Shown here: positions 1 through 5,870 of the stretch, in pieces | How the letters are laid out: every line of letters begins with the position of its first letter | Position numbering within the stretch: the stretch's first letter is position 1 | Assembly (NCBI GenBank): GCA_030607235.1 | Contig: JAUWEX010000053.1 | Span: forward strand, 1-7,019 | Source: Planctomycetota bacterium | Lineage (GTDB): Bacteria; Planctomycetota; B129-G9 | DNA length: 7,019 nt | Reading direction: 5' to 3' | Program-made: the position numbers and the translations under genes | Notes under the pieces: generated by a model | What the model was told of the DNA's origin: nothing | What the model saw: only the letters and a program-made list of their open reading frames with translations | The model's database searches: none

Positions 1-1
1 G

Positions 2-361
2 GTTTGCAGCATCAGAGGAATGGTTTTCGAGGGCGCGCGCGACGGCAGGATCGTCCGCTCGTGGAAGGTTTCGCATCCCAACTTCGCCGCACCGCTGCCC
101 GACGGCCGCATCGTGGTGGTCGATATATCCGGCAGCCGGGCGATATACATAATCGGCAAAAACAGCGACAAGGCGGTTCGGACGAAACACCTCTCGGTAT
201 ACGAGCGTCGCCTCAGCATCACCGACCAGGGCAACCTCGCTTACTACATCAGCGTCAGCCGAATCTCCGCCATCGTCTTCTACACACCCGACGGCAAGCG
301 GCTCAAATGCTGGCGCGCCCCGGCGACGCTTACCAACGTCTACATGACCGAAGTCGACTGA
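2..361 (+). CDS. C-terminal fragment of a possible beta-propeller-like protein
   Basis: The reading frame is open from the first bases of the window with no stop, so the gene almost certainly begins to the left; the ATG at 20 lies inside this open frame and need not be the start. About 119 residues are visible, ending in TGA at 359-361. Short beta-strand-like segments alternate with turns carrying the signatures PDGR, TDQGN and PDGKR, spaced about 45 residues apart. This is the look of NHL, SMP-30 or other beta-propeller blades. No catalytic residues, signal peptide or membrane segment fall in the visible part. The gene points toward hemL, which is on the opposite strand, and the two are separated by a 315-bp repeat-rich gap. 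The fold assignment is inference from pattern only; the function is unknown. Confidence 0.55.
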   Translation, partial: VCSIRGMVFEGARDGRIVRSWKVSHPNFAAPLPDGRIVVVDISGSRAIYIIGKNSDKAVRTKHLSVYERRLSITDQGNLAYYISVSRISAIVFYTPDGKRLKCWRAPATLTNVYMTEVD

Positions 362-384
362 TTCCGCCGCGCAACGGAACTGCC

Positions 385-404
385 AACCACAGAGGGCACA
401 GAGG
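385..404. repeat. ACAGAGG-type intergenic repeat, copy 1
   Basis: The core ACCACAGAGGGCACAGAGG (386-404) consists of two ACAGAGG units 10 bases apart. It matches 4101-4119 over 19 bases with one mismatch. A degenerate third unit, ACCACAGGG, follows at 416-424. Such repeats are common in intergenic DNA of some environmental bacteria, but their function is not known to me. Confidence 0.8.
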
Positions 405-431
405 ATTTTTTTCTAACCACAGGGCGAATCA

Positions 432-448
432 GCGCACAAGATTTGTCA
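432..448. repeat. 17-bp direct repeat shared with 6540-6556
   Basis: GCGCACAAGATTTGTCA occurs here and again, identical and in the same orientation, at 6540-6556. Both copies are followed by RTG and, a few bases later, by CAGCGA and a GC-rich stretch, so the similarity extends in diverged form to roughly 40 bases. Both copies lie downstream of a minus-strand gene. Confidence 0.75.
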
Positions 449-596
449 GTGAACACCAGCGAAGCGGCGGACAACGTCCGCAGGAAAACGATTTTCCACC
501 TACTCCGAAACTCGCTCCTTGTTTTTCACCTTACGGCAAAAAAACGCAGTCGCTTCACTTTTCGCCAGTGAGTGCAAGCCTCCGCTTTTGGCGAAG

Positions 597-641
597 CCAA
601 CAGGAGGCGGGTCTTGGAGTGTGTGCTCCCTCTCCTGTTGG
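597..641. repeat. Nested hairpin with 10-bp stem, repeat module shared with 4144-4166
   Basis: CCAACAGGAG (597-606) pairs perfectly with CTCCTGTTGG (632-641). Inside the loop GGAG (616-619) pairs with CTCC (626-629). The inner segment 610-632 aligns without gaps to 4144-4166 with 18 of 23 bases identical, and all five differences are transitions. It therefore belongs to a repeat family. It could help end hemL transcription, but there is no T-run on the minus strand after the stem. Confidence 0.7.
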
Positions 642-643
642 GT

Positions 644-675
644 GCAGGCCCCGCCTGCCTGCGGGGCGTCCCCGC
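644..675 (-). terminator. GC-rich alternative hairpins just after the hemL stop
   Basis: Three stems compete here. GCAGGC (644-649) can pair with GCCTGC (653-658), CCCCGC (649-654) with GCGGGG (661-666), and GCGGGG (661-666) with CCCCGC (670-675, 3-base loop). The last stem begins one base past the hemL stop codon. The position fits a transcript 3'-end structure, but no T-tract follows, so an intrinsic terminator is only a possibility. A similar GC hairpin sits at 4178-4192 after another stop codon. Confidence 0.4.
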
Positions 676-676
676 T

Positions 677-1969
677 TCAGGTTTCTGACGTGGCGAAGGC
701 CTCTTGCGCCGCGGCGACGGTGCGGGCGATGTCTTCGTCGGTGTGCGCCGCGCTGACGAAGGCCGTCTCGAACTGACTCGGCGCGAAGTAAAATCCCTGT
801 TCGAGCATCGAGCGGAAAAAGCGCGCGTACGCCGCCGTATCGCACTTCCGCGCGTCCGCGAAATCGCGCACCTCGCCGCCCCGGAAAAACGTGCACAACA
901 TCGAGCCGACCCGCGTGTGGCGGGTTTCCGCGCCCGCCGCGTGCGCCGCCGACTCCAACCCCTCCGCCAGCGCCGCCGCCCGCGATTCCAGCTCCGCGTA
1001 AAATCCCTCGCGCATCAGTTTGCGCAGCGTTGCCGTGCCCGCCGCCACCGCCACCGGATTGCCCGACAGCGTGCCCGCCTGGTAGACCGGCCCCTCCGGG
1101 CTGATCGACGCCATCACCTCGGCCCGTCCGCCGTACGCGCCGACCGGCAGACCGCCGCCGATAATCTTGCCCAGCGTGGTGAGGTCCGGCGTAACGCCGA
1201 ATAAATTTTGCGCACCGCCGAGCCCCAGCCGAAAGCCCGTTATCACCTCGTCGAAAATCAGCAGCGCGCCGTGGCGCGTGCACGACTCGCGCAGCGCCTC
1301 CAGAAAACCCTCCTTCGGCGGGATAAGGCCCATGTTGCCCGCGACCGGCTCGACGATCACGCATGCGACCCGCTCGCCGTATTTTTTCATCGCGTCGGCG
1401 AATTTTTGCGCGTCGTTGTACGGCAGCGCCAGCGTGTCCCGCGTAACCGACTCCGGCACGCCCGCGCTCGACGGCGTACCGAACGTCGCCAGGCCCGAGC
1501 CGGCCCTGACCAGCAGCGCGTCGACGTGGCCGTGGTAGCAGCCCTCGAACTTGATGACGATCCCGCGGCCCGTGTAGCCGCGCGCCAGGCGGATCGCGCT
1601 CATCGTCGCCTCGGTGCCCGAGTTCACCATCCGCACCTTCTCGATCGACGGCACGCACTCGCGGATCATCTCCGCCAATTCGCTCTCCGCCTCGGTCGGC
1701 GCGCCGTAACTCGTCCCGCGCGCCGCCGCAGCCGCGATCGCCGCGACTACGTCTTCGTCGGCGTGCCCCAGCACCAGCGGCCCCCACGAGCCGACGTAAT
1801 CGATGTAGGCGTTGCCGTCGAGGTCGGTGATGTGCGCGCCCCGGGCCGATTTTATGAACAGCGGCCCGCCGCCGACCGCCGCGAATGCGCGGACGGGGCT
1901 GTTGACGCCGCCGGGCATCAGCCGCAGCGCGCGCTCGTGGGCCTGTTGCGATTTCGTTTTGTCGTGCAT
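677..1969 (-). CDS. hemL: Glutamate-1-semialdehyde 2,1-aminomutase
   Basis: This PLP-dependent cytoplasmic enzyme converts glutamate-1-semialdehyde to 5-aminolevulinate, the last step of the C5 route to haem and other tetrapyrroles. The 430 residues match the normal family length. Family landmarks are in order: PGGVNSPVRAF near 19-29, DGNAYIDYVGSWGP at 51-64, NSGTEA at 116-121, the PLP-contacting FDEVITGFR at 239-247, the presumed Schiff-base lysine K268 in TLGKIIGGGLPVGAYGG, and QAGTLSGNP at 298-305. The ATG at 1969 gives the expected N-terminus and has a GGGAG Shine-Dalgarno four bases before it. The MazG-like gene ends 31 bp upstream on the same strand, so the two are probably co-transcribed. 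Finding hemL implies that glutamyl-tRNA reductase is encoded elsewhere. Identification is firm. Confidence 0.97.
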   Translation of the reverse strand: MHDKTKSQQAHERALRLMPGGVNSPVRAFAAVGGGPLFIKSARGAHITDLDGNAYIDYVGSWGPLVLGHADEDVVAAIAAAAARGTSYGAPTEAESELAEMIRECVPSIEKVRMVNSGTEATMSAIRLARGYTGRGIVIKFEGCYHGHVDALLVRAGSGLATFGTPSSAGVPESVTRDTLALPYNDAQKFADAMKKYGERVACVIVEPVAGNMGLIPPKEGFLEALRESCTRHGALLIFDEVITGFRLGLGGAQNLFGVTPDLTTLGKIIGGGLPVGAYGGRAEVMASISPEGPVYQAGTLSGNPVAVAAGTATLRKLMREGFYAELESRAAALAEGLESAAHAAGAETRHTRVGSMLCTFFRGGEVRDFADARKCDTAAYARFFRSMLEQGFYFAPSQFETAFVSAAHTDEDIARTVAAAQEAFATSET

Positions 1970-2000
1970 AACGCTCCCGTAAAATTTCGCGGCCGCGCCG

Positions 2001-2291
2001 CTATTTCTTCGGACACGCGCAGGGGCTTTGCCCGCAGGTCGGGCAGCCCGCGCCGTATTTCTTCACCGCGGCGGCTTCGAGGTCGACGCCCTTCATGCTC
2101 GCCAGCGTGCTTAACCACGCCAGGACATCGGCGAACTCGCTCTCCAGATTTTCGCGGTCCTGCCGGTGCAGCGCCCGCGTCAACTCGCCGATTTCCTCCT
2201 GGAACCACATGTAGGTCCCCGGCAGGCCGCGCTCGCTGTCGCGCGCCATGTAGGTCGTTTCGATTACTTTCTGGAATTCGCTTATTCTCAT
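2001..2291 (-). CDS. Small MazG-like nucleotide pyrophosphohydrolase with C-terminal cysteine cluster
   Basis: The protein has 96 residues. MazG-type all-alpha NTP pyrophosphohydrolases split nucleoside triphosphates into monophosphate and pyrophosphate using Mg2+ held by acidic residues in an EExxE...ExxD pattern. Here E32, E33 and E36 (in EEIGEL) and E52 and D55 (in EFAD) fit that pattern. The last 14 residues carry four cysteines, C83, C86, C91 and C93 (CPTCGQSPCACP), arranged like a small zinc-binding knuckle and lying outside the catalytic helices. The ATG at 2291 has a GAGG Shine-Dalgarno five bases upstream. An in-frame extension to 2399 would run through the hairpin repeat and is unlikely. 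The single-domain size suggests a house-cleaning enzyme for odd nucleotides; the true substrate cannot be read from sequence. Confidence 0.78.
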   Translation of the reverse strand: MRISEFQKVIETTYMARDSERGLPGTYMWFQEEIGELTRALHRQDRENLESEFADVLAWLSTLASMKGVDLEAAAVKKYGAGCPTCGQSPCACPKK

Positions 2292-2316
2292 TTCTGCCTC
2301 GCAAAAAATTTTCCGC

Positions 2317-2386
2317 CCGAAAGGGACACATCCTCCTTCGGGAGCAGGCCGTAAGGCCGCGAACCGAAGGGATGTGTCCCTTTCGG
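2317..2386. repeat. Long hairpin repeat in the divergent promoter region
   Basis: The left arm (2317-2341) and right arm (2364-2386) are complementary over 23 pairs with only a 2-base bulge (TC) in the left arm. The core CGAAAGGGACACATCC is matched exactly by GGATGTGTCCCTTTCG. The 22-base interior contains a second small stem, GGCC-GTAA-GGCC (2347-2358), so the whole can form a branched foldback about 70 nt long. It lies between the start codons of the MazG-like gene and pgsA, 26 bp from the former and 67 bp from the latter. The symmetry and lack of coding signal suggest a mobile palindromic repeat (REP- or MITE-like) or a structured leader of the MazG-like mRNA. It is not followed by a T-run in either direction. 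Confidence 0.85.
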
Positions 2387-2441
2387 TGTCCCGTCGCAAA
2401 AAAATCGCCTCTTGCCTCTTTTCTCGCCGGACAAAATTATT

Positions 2442-2447
2442 TATAAT
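2442..2447 (+). promoter_or_regulatory. Consensus -10 box of pgsA, implying a leaderless message
   Basis: TATAAT is a perfect sigma-70-type -10 hexamer and ends six bases before the pgsA ATG. Transcription normally starts about seven bases after the hexamer, which would be the A of the start codon. No good -35 box is seen at the usual spacing; TTTTCT at 2419-2424 is the weak candidate with a 17-base spacer. No Shine-Dalgarno precedes the ATG, which agrees with a leaderless transcript. Confidence 0.5.
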
Positions 2448-2453
2448 CGCGCC

Positions 2454-3056
2454 ATGACGCTTGCCAACAAAATAACGATTTTGCGCATAGCGCTGATTCC
2501 GTTTTTTGCGCTCGCGGCTTTTTTTTCACAGCACAGTCCCGTCTACATCGTGGCCGCGATGGTTCTCTTTGTTTGCATCGCCCTTACCGACTTCCTCGAC
2601 GGCTACTTCGCCCGCAAGCGCAACGAACGCACGCGCCTGGGCACCGCGCTCGACCCCATCGCTGACAAACTGACGATGGTTACGGCGATGATCCTCCTCG
2701 GCTCGTCGCGGTGGCCGGAGTTCAGCCGCCTGATGACGGTAACCGTGGTGGTGGTCATTGGCAGCGACGTGCTGATACTCGCGGGCGCGGCCATCGTCAA
2801 GGCGTGGTTCAAAAAAAACGCCCTCTTCCCGCCGACGTGGTCGGGGAAATTCAGCACGGGCTTGCAACTGGCCCTGATACCGTTCGCCCTGTTTTTTCAG
2901 GTTCTGCGCGTTGCGATTCCCGAAACCAGCGGTCTTGAAGGGCTGCGGGTGGCGCTGCTGGTCATGCAGTGGTGGGTGATCGTCTGGATCACGATCGCCT
3001 TCGTCGGCTACGTGCGCGTGGGTTTCCGGATGGTTCGCGCCGACTACGAGCAGTAA
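2454..3056 (+). CDS. pgsA: CDP-alcohol phosphatidyltransferase, probably phosphatidylglycerophosphate synthase
   Basis: The protein has 200 residues. It carries the complete family signature DxxDGxxARx8Gx3Dx3D: D46, D49, G50, A53, R54, G63, D67 and D71, where the aspartates bind the metal and activate the acceptor alcohol. It has about six hydrophobic segments (roughly 8-24, 31-45, 73-84, 95-115, 136-155, 165-187), as expected for an inner-membrane enzyme. The N-terminus ANKITILRIALIP is typical of PgsA, which joins CDP-diacylglycerol to glycerol-3-phosphate on the way to phosphatidylglycerol. Other CDP-alcohol acceptors, such as those of cardiolipin synthase type I, cannot be ruled out. I chose the ATG at 2454 because it fits the family N-terminus and the -10 box lies directly upstream; an in-frame TTG at 2412 would place the promoter inside the gene. 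The 3' end overlaps the convergent deacetylase gene by 13 bp. Confidence 0.85.
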   Translation: MTLANKITILRIALIPFFALAAFFSQHSPVYIVAAMVLFVCIALTDFLDGYFARKRNERTRLGTALDPIADKLTMVTAMILLGSSRWPEFSRLMTVTVVVVIGSDVLILAGAAIVKAWFKKNALFPPTWSGKFSTGLQLALIPFALFFQVLRVAIPETSGLEGLRVALLVMQWWVIVWITIAFVGYVRVGFRMVRADYEQ

Positions 3057-3976
3057 TCCCTCATCGCCGCCAGATGCAACTGAATGCACTTCGGCAGCAA
3101 CTCCAGACTGTATCCGCCTTCCAGCGTCGAGACTACGCGGCCCTGCGAGTGTTTCGCCGCGAGGTCGCACACCATCCGCGTCATCGTGCCGAAATCCTCG
3201 GGCTTCAGACAGAAGCGGCACAGCGGGTCGTCGGCCAGCGCGTCGAAACCGGCGGAGATCAAAACGAATTCGGGCTTAAACTCCGCCAGCGGCCCTTCGA
3301 CCGCATCCCTGATAAGCCCCACGAACTCATCGCCTCTCGTCCGGTAGCCGGTGGGGTAATTCCGCGTCGTCCCCTCGGCCTCGCCCTCGCCGGTCTCCTC
3401 CGCATGGCCCGTGCCCGGGAACAGGATGTCGCAGTGGGCCGAGCAGTACATCACGCCCGGGTCGGCGTAGAAGGTCTCCTGCAAGCCGTTGCCGTGGTGC
3501 GCGTCCCAGTCGACGATGCCGATGCGCTCGACGCCGTATTTTTTCTGGAGGTAGCGTACGCCGATGGCGAGGTTGTTGAACACGCAAAAGCCCATCGACC
3601 TTGTCGGAGTAGCGTGGTGCCCCGGCGGGCGCACGAGGCACAGCGCGTTTTTGTCCGCGCCGTCCATGATCTTGTCGATGACCGTCAGCACACCGCCCGC
3701 GGCGTAGAGCGCGGCCTCGTAGGAGCGCGCCGAGACCTGCGTGTCGGGGTCGAGGAAGCCGCCGCCGGCCTCGGAAGTCTTGCGGGCGAACTCAATCATC
3801 CGCTCTTCGTGCACCATGCGGATTTCGTCGAGGGTAGCCGCGCGCGGCTCGACGACGTTTTGCCACTCGCCCATTTTCTGGAGGTATTCGGTCGTTACTG
3901 TGAGCCGCGCGGGCGATTCCACGTGGCTCGGACTTCCGTGTTCGAGGTAGATATCGTCGTATACGATGATCGTCAT
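3044..3976 (-). CDS. Histone-deacetylase-family (AcuC/class II-like) zinc amidohydrolase
   Basis: The protein has 310 residues, the usual size of a single-domain bacterial deacetylase. The catalytic elements are intact: RPPGHH with the histidine pair H120-H121, the zinc ligands D158 and H160 in VDWDAHHGNG, the third ligand D245 in SAGFDA, and the oxyanion-stabilising Y289 in EGGYS. The N-terminal ESPARL is the family's substrate-loop signature. Bacterial members remove acetyl groups from lysines (for example acetyl-CoA synthetase in the AcuC case) or from acetylated polyamines; the sequence does not say which. No signal peptide is present, so it should be cytoplasmic. The ATG at 3976 follows a weak purine-rich GAGAGAG. 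It appears to be a single-gene unit: a repeat gap lies upstream and pgsA converges on its 3' end, sharing 13 bp. No acetoin or polyamine genes are nearby to narrow the substrate. Confidence 0.92.
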   Translation of the reverse strand: MTIIVYDDIYLEHGSPSHVESPARLTVTTEYLQKMGEWQNVVEPRAATLDEIRMVHEERMIEFARKTSEAGGGFLDPDTQVSARSYEAALYAAGGVLTVIDKIMDGADKNALCLVRPPGHHATPTRSMGFCVFNNLAIGVRYLQKKYGVERIGIVDWDAHHGNGLQETFYADPGVMYCSAHCDILFPGTGHAEETGEGEAEGTTRNYPTGYRTRGDEFVGLIRDAVEGPLAEFKPEFVLISAGFDALADDPLCRFCLKPEDFGTMTRMVCDLAAKHSQGRVVSTLEGGYSLELLPKCIQLHLAAMRDYCS

Positions 3977-4018
3977 GCCGTCTCTCTCAAGGTTAATCGT
4001 GCGGCCAGGGAAACCACT

Positions 4019-4119
4019 AACCGCAGTCCGCCTCAGGCGGACGCAGAGAACGCAGAGGAAAATCTTTTATCCACAGATTTCGCAGATTTCATTTCTTTTC
4101 ACCACAGAGGACACAGAGG
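4019..4119. repeat. ACAGAGG/CACAGATT repeat block with inserted palindrome, locus 2
   Basis: This block lies between the deacetylase start and the ankyrin stop. It contains GCAGAG units around a 17-bp palindrome (4026-4042), then CCACAGATTTCGCAGATT (4071-4088), which with the preceding T matches 6354-6372 over 19 bases with one mismatch. ACCACAGAGGACACAGAGG (4101-4119) follows and matches 386-404 with one mismatch. No gene is seen in it. Confidence 0.82.
4026..4042. repeat. 17-bp palindrome, copy A
   Basis: GTCCGCCT-C-AGGCGGAC has perfect 8-bp arms around one central base. It is flanked on both sides by GCA (4023-4025 and 4043-4045). Removing the palindrome and one GCA restores a clean GCAGAGAACGCAGAGG repeat, as though the palindrome had inserted into the repeat. 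A second copy lies at 6414-6430. Confidence 0.8.
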
Positions 4120-4143
4120 CTTGCCCAAAATTGCCAGCGAGCT

Positions 4144-4192
4144 GGTCTTGGAGCATATGCTTTCTCCGTAATTGGCAGCGGGCACTGCCCGC
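4144..4192 (-). repeat. Hairpin module after the ankyrin gene, shared with 610-658
   Basis: GGTCTTGGAG (4144-4153) starts a 23-base segment homologous to 610-632. It contains the exact palindrome AGCATATGCT (4152-4161). A GC-rich hairpin follows, GCGGGC-ACT-GCCCGC (4178-4192), which lies nine bases beyond the ankyrin stop codon. The order, spacing and position after a minus-strand stop mirror the hemL locus. It could act as a transcript 3' structure, but no T-run follows. Confidence 0.65.
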
Positions 4193-4201
4193 CCGTCGCG
4201 C

Positions 4202-5104
4202 TTACTCCGAGTTTGGCTGCGCCTCGGCCTCTTCTTTCAATTCCAGTGCGGTCTTCGCCCCGGCCTTTTTCAGAATCTCGATGATTTCCTTGTCGCTGTC
4301 TCTGAAGATTGCTGCATAATCCAGTGGAGTCATCCCTTTATTATTAAGCAAATTAACATCCGCGCCATTTCCCAACAGGAATCGAATTGCCTTGATGTCT
4401 TTTCTAATTATTGACCAGAAAAGCAGAAAATCAAAATTTTTTTCGGGTGCGTTGACATCCGCGCCACAATCAATGAGCGTTTGAGCGATGTCGTATTGCT
4501 GCTTGTCCATGGCGATCTGCAGCGGCGTGCGTGTCAGAATGTCGGAGCATGCGCGGTTGGGGTTGGCTCCGTTTTCCAGAAGTAATTTTACGATTTCTAT
4601 TTGTTCCGAGGACACAGCCATGATCAGCGGTGTTTCGCCAAAATCATCTTGAGCGTTGGCATCCGCGCCGTAATCAATGAGCATTTGAGCGATGTCGTAT
4701 TGTTCCTTGTATATGGCGTTATGTAGCGGTATGTCTGACAGGGAATGCGAGGATTTACAGTTGGGGTCGGCTCCTTGTTCCAGAAGAAATTTCACGGTTT
4801 CTTTTTGTTCTGACTCCACAGCCTTGTCCAGCGGTGTTCTGCCGAGATTGTTTTGAGCCTCGATGTCCGCCCCGAAAAACAGGCATATTTTGATCGTGGC
4901 AATATCTCCTCTTTCCGCCGCTTTGTGTATGTCCATATGGATATACAATAAGACAGCGCCCATGATAGCGGGGCCGACTATCAAGGGCAGAAAAATCCTG
5001 CAGATGATGAATCTTGCCAGATGTTTCGGCTTCTTTTTTGTTTCGCCCCCAAATTGTTCTGTGTCGTTGGAGTCATTGCGATTTTCGTTTTCGCCGTTGT
5101 TCAT
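4202..5104 (-). CDS. Membrane-anchored ankyrin-repeat protein
   Basis: The protein has 300 residues. Residues 1-30 are polar with a basic KKKPK patch, followed by one membrane segment (about 31-54). Six to seven ankyrin repeats fill about 56-285, each with the TPL.xA and LL..GADxN signatures, and the tail is acidic (ELKEEAEAQ). The positive-inside rule suggests a cytoplasmic N-terminus with the repeats on the outer face of the inner membrane; this is inference. Residues 90-157 and 158-225 are a 68-residue duplication, still visible in DNA near 4471 and 4675. The ATG has a good GGAG Shine-Dalgarno six bases before it. It starts 33 bp after the RmlA-like gene and may belong to that operon. Its DNA is visibly AT-richer than the flanking genes, which suggests separate acquisition. 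Ankyrin repeats bind other proteins; the partner is unknown. Confidence 0.9.
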   Translation of the reverse strand: MNNGENENRNDSNDTEQFGGETKKKPKHLARFIICRIFLPLIVGPAIMGAVLLYIHMDIHKAAERGDIATIKICLFFGADIEAQNNLGRTPLDKAVESEQKETVKFLLEQGADPNCKSSHSLSDIPLHNAIYKEQYDIAQMLIDYGADANAQDDFGETPLIMAVSSEQIEIVKLLLENGANPNRACSDILTRTPLQIAMDKQQYDIAQTLIDCGADVNAPEKNFDFLLFWSIIRKDIKAIRFLLGNGADVNLLNNKGMTPLDYAAIFRDSDKEIIEILKKAGAKTALELKEEAEAQPNSE

Positions 5105-5137
5105 GCGCTTCTCCTCATAATATCCGTTACCGATTTG

Positions 5138-5869
5138 CTAGAGATTATTCGCGCCGGTCCTGGCGATGAGGTTCGCGGCCTCGAGCATCGAATCGAACGA
5201 CTCGCCGCAGTCGCCCCACCACCCGTCGAGCACCTCGCTCGTCATCGTGCCTTCCTTTATATAGGCGTTGTTCACGTCGGTTATCTCGAGCTCGCCGCGG
5301 CCCGAGGGCTTGAGTGTGCGCACGATGTCGTAGACGCGCGCGTCGTACATGTAGATGCCGATGACGGCCATGTTCGACTTCGGCTGCTCCGGCTTCTCCA
5401 CGATGCTCAGCACCCGCCCGCCGTCGAGTTCGGCGATGCCGTAGGCTTGCGGGTTCTTGACTTCCTTGAGATAAATCTTGGCGCCCTTTTCCTGCTTCTC
5501 GAAATCGGCCACGCCCTTGACGATGTTTTTTTCGATCACGTTGTCGCCCAGTATCAACGCGATCTTGTTGCGCTCGGCGAAGTGCTCCGTCAGCGCCAGC
5601 GCCGCGGCGATCCCGCCCGCGCCGTCCTGGTAGGTATAGTTGATGTGTTTCAGACCGAACGCCTTGCCGTTGCCGAGCAGTTCCAGGAAATCGCCCGCGC
5701 CCTTGCCGCCGGTTACGATCATGATGTCGTCGATGCCCGCGTTGACCAGCGTCTGGATCGGGTAGTAGATCATCGGCTTGTCGTAGATGGGCAGAAGGTG
5801 CTTGTTGGTTACCTTTGTCATCGGCAACATGCGAGTGCCCATGCCGCCTGCGAGAATTATGCCTTTCAT
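5138..5869 (-). CDS. rfbA: Short glucose-1-phosphate thymidylyltransferase-like sugar nucleotidyltransferase
   Basis: Proteins of this family join a nucleoside triphosphate and a sugar 1-phosphate to give an NDP-sugar, classically dTDP-glucose, and release pyrophosphate. The 243 residues begin MKGIILAGGMGTRM, the nucleotide-binding loop with its TKVTNKHLLPIYDKPMIYYP extension (18-37). QDGAGGIA (81-88), the metal-binding LGDN with D109, VEKP (157-160), GRGELEITDVN (190-200) and WWGDCGE (217-223) follow. The protein is about 45 residues shorter than the common RmlA of about 290, so it belongs to the short form often found in archaea and some bacteria. The ATG at 5869 is one base after the upstream stop codon and has AAAGGA eight bases before it, which points to translational coupling. 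The nucleotide (dTTP or UTP) cannot be decided by eye. Confidence 0.87.
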   Translation of the reverse strand: MKGIILAGGMGTRMLPMTKVTNKHLLPIYDKPMIYYPIQTLVNAGIDDIMIVTGGKGAGDFLELLGNGKAFGLKHINYTYQDGAGGIAAALALTEHFAERNKIALILGDNVIEKNIVKGVADFEKQEKGAKIYLKEVKNPQAYGIAELDGGRVLSIVEKPEQPKSNMAVIGIYMYDARVYDIVRTLKPSGRGELEITDVNNAYIKEGTMTSEVLDGWWGDCGESFDSMLEAANLIARTGANNL

Positions 5870-5870
5870 G

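Larger units (their letters stand above)
362..676. repeat. Repeat- and hairpin-filled intergenic region, locus 1
   Basis: This 315-bp gap between two convergent genes holds no convincing gene; its open frames have compositions typical of shadows. From left to right it contains an ACAGAGG-type double repeat (385-404), a 17-bp sequence found again near 6540 (432-448), a GCGGAC/GTCCGC hairpin (467-481), a GGAAAA/TTTTCC hairpin (483-497), a GTTTTT/AAAAAC foldback (521-545), a 10-bp-stem hairpin (597-641) and GC-rich alternative hairpins (644-675). Several modules recur at 4019-4192 and 6354-6556, so this is a mosaic of a dispersed repeat family and not unique sequence. Confidence 0.8.

Noticed and set aside
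385..424. ACAGAGG units considered as a CRISPR array
   Set aside because: Units are only 9-10 bases apart, with no spacers and no cas genes nearby.
2292..2399. Upstream extension of the MazG-like protein to an in-frame start at 2399
   Set aside because: It would translate the hairpin repeat, and the ATG at 2291 has a proper Shine-Dalgarno and begins where the fold begins.
555..2446. Long open frames overlapping hemL on both strands (555-1787 minus, 1208-2446 plus)
   Set aside because: They are rich in Arg, Gly and Ala and show no family motifs, as expected for shadow frames of a high-GC gene; hemL in this stretch is certain.
2969..4171. A 400-codon plus-strand frame opposite the deacetylase gene
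   Set aside because: It is a low-complexity, Arg- and Val-rich shadow of a gene whose catalytic residues are all present on the minus strand, and it runs on into repeat DNA.
4471..4700. Repeated DNA segments that might suggest a CRISPR or tandem array
   Set aside because: They are in frame within the ankyrin gene and encode ankyrin repeats; there are only two copies 204 bp apart.
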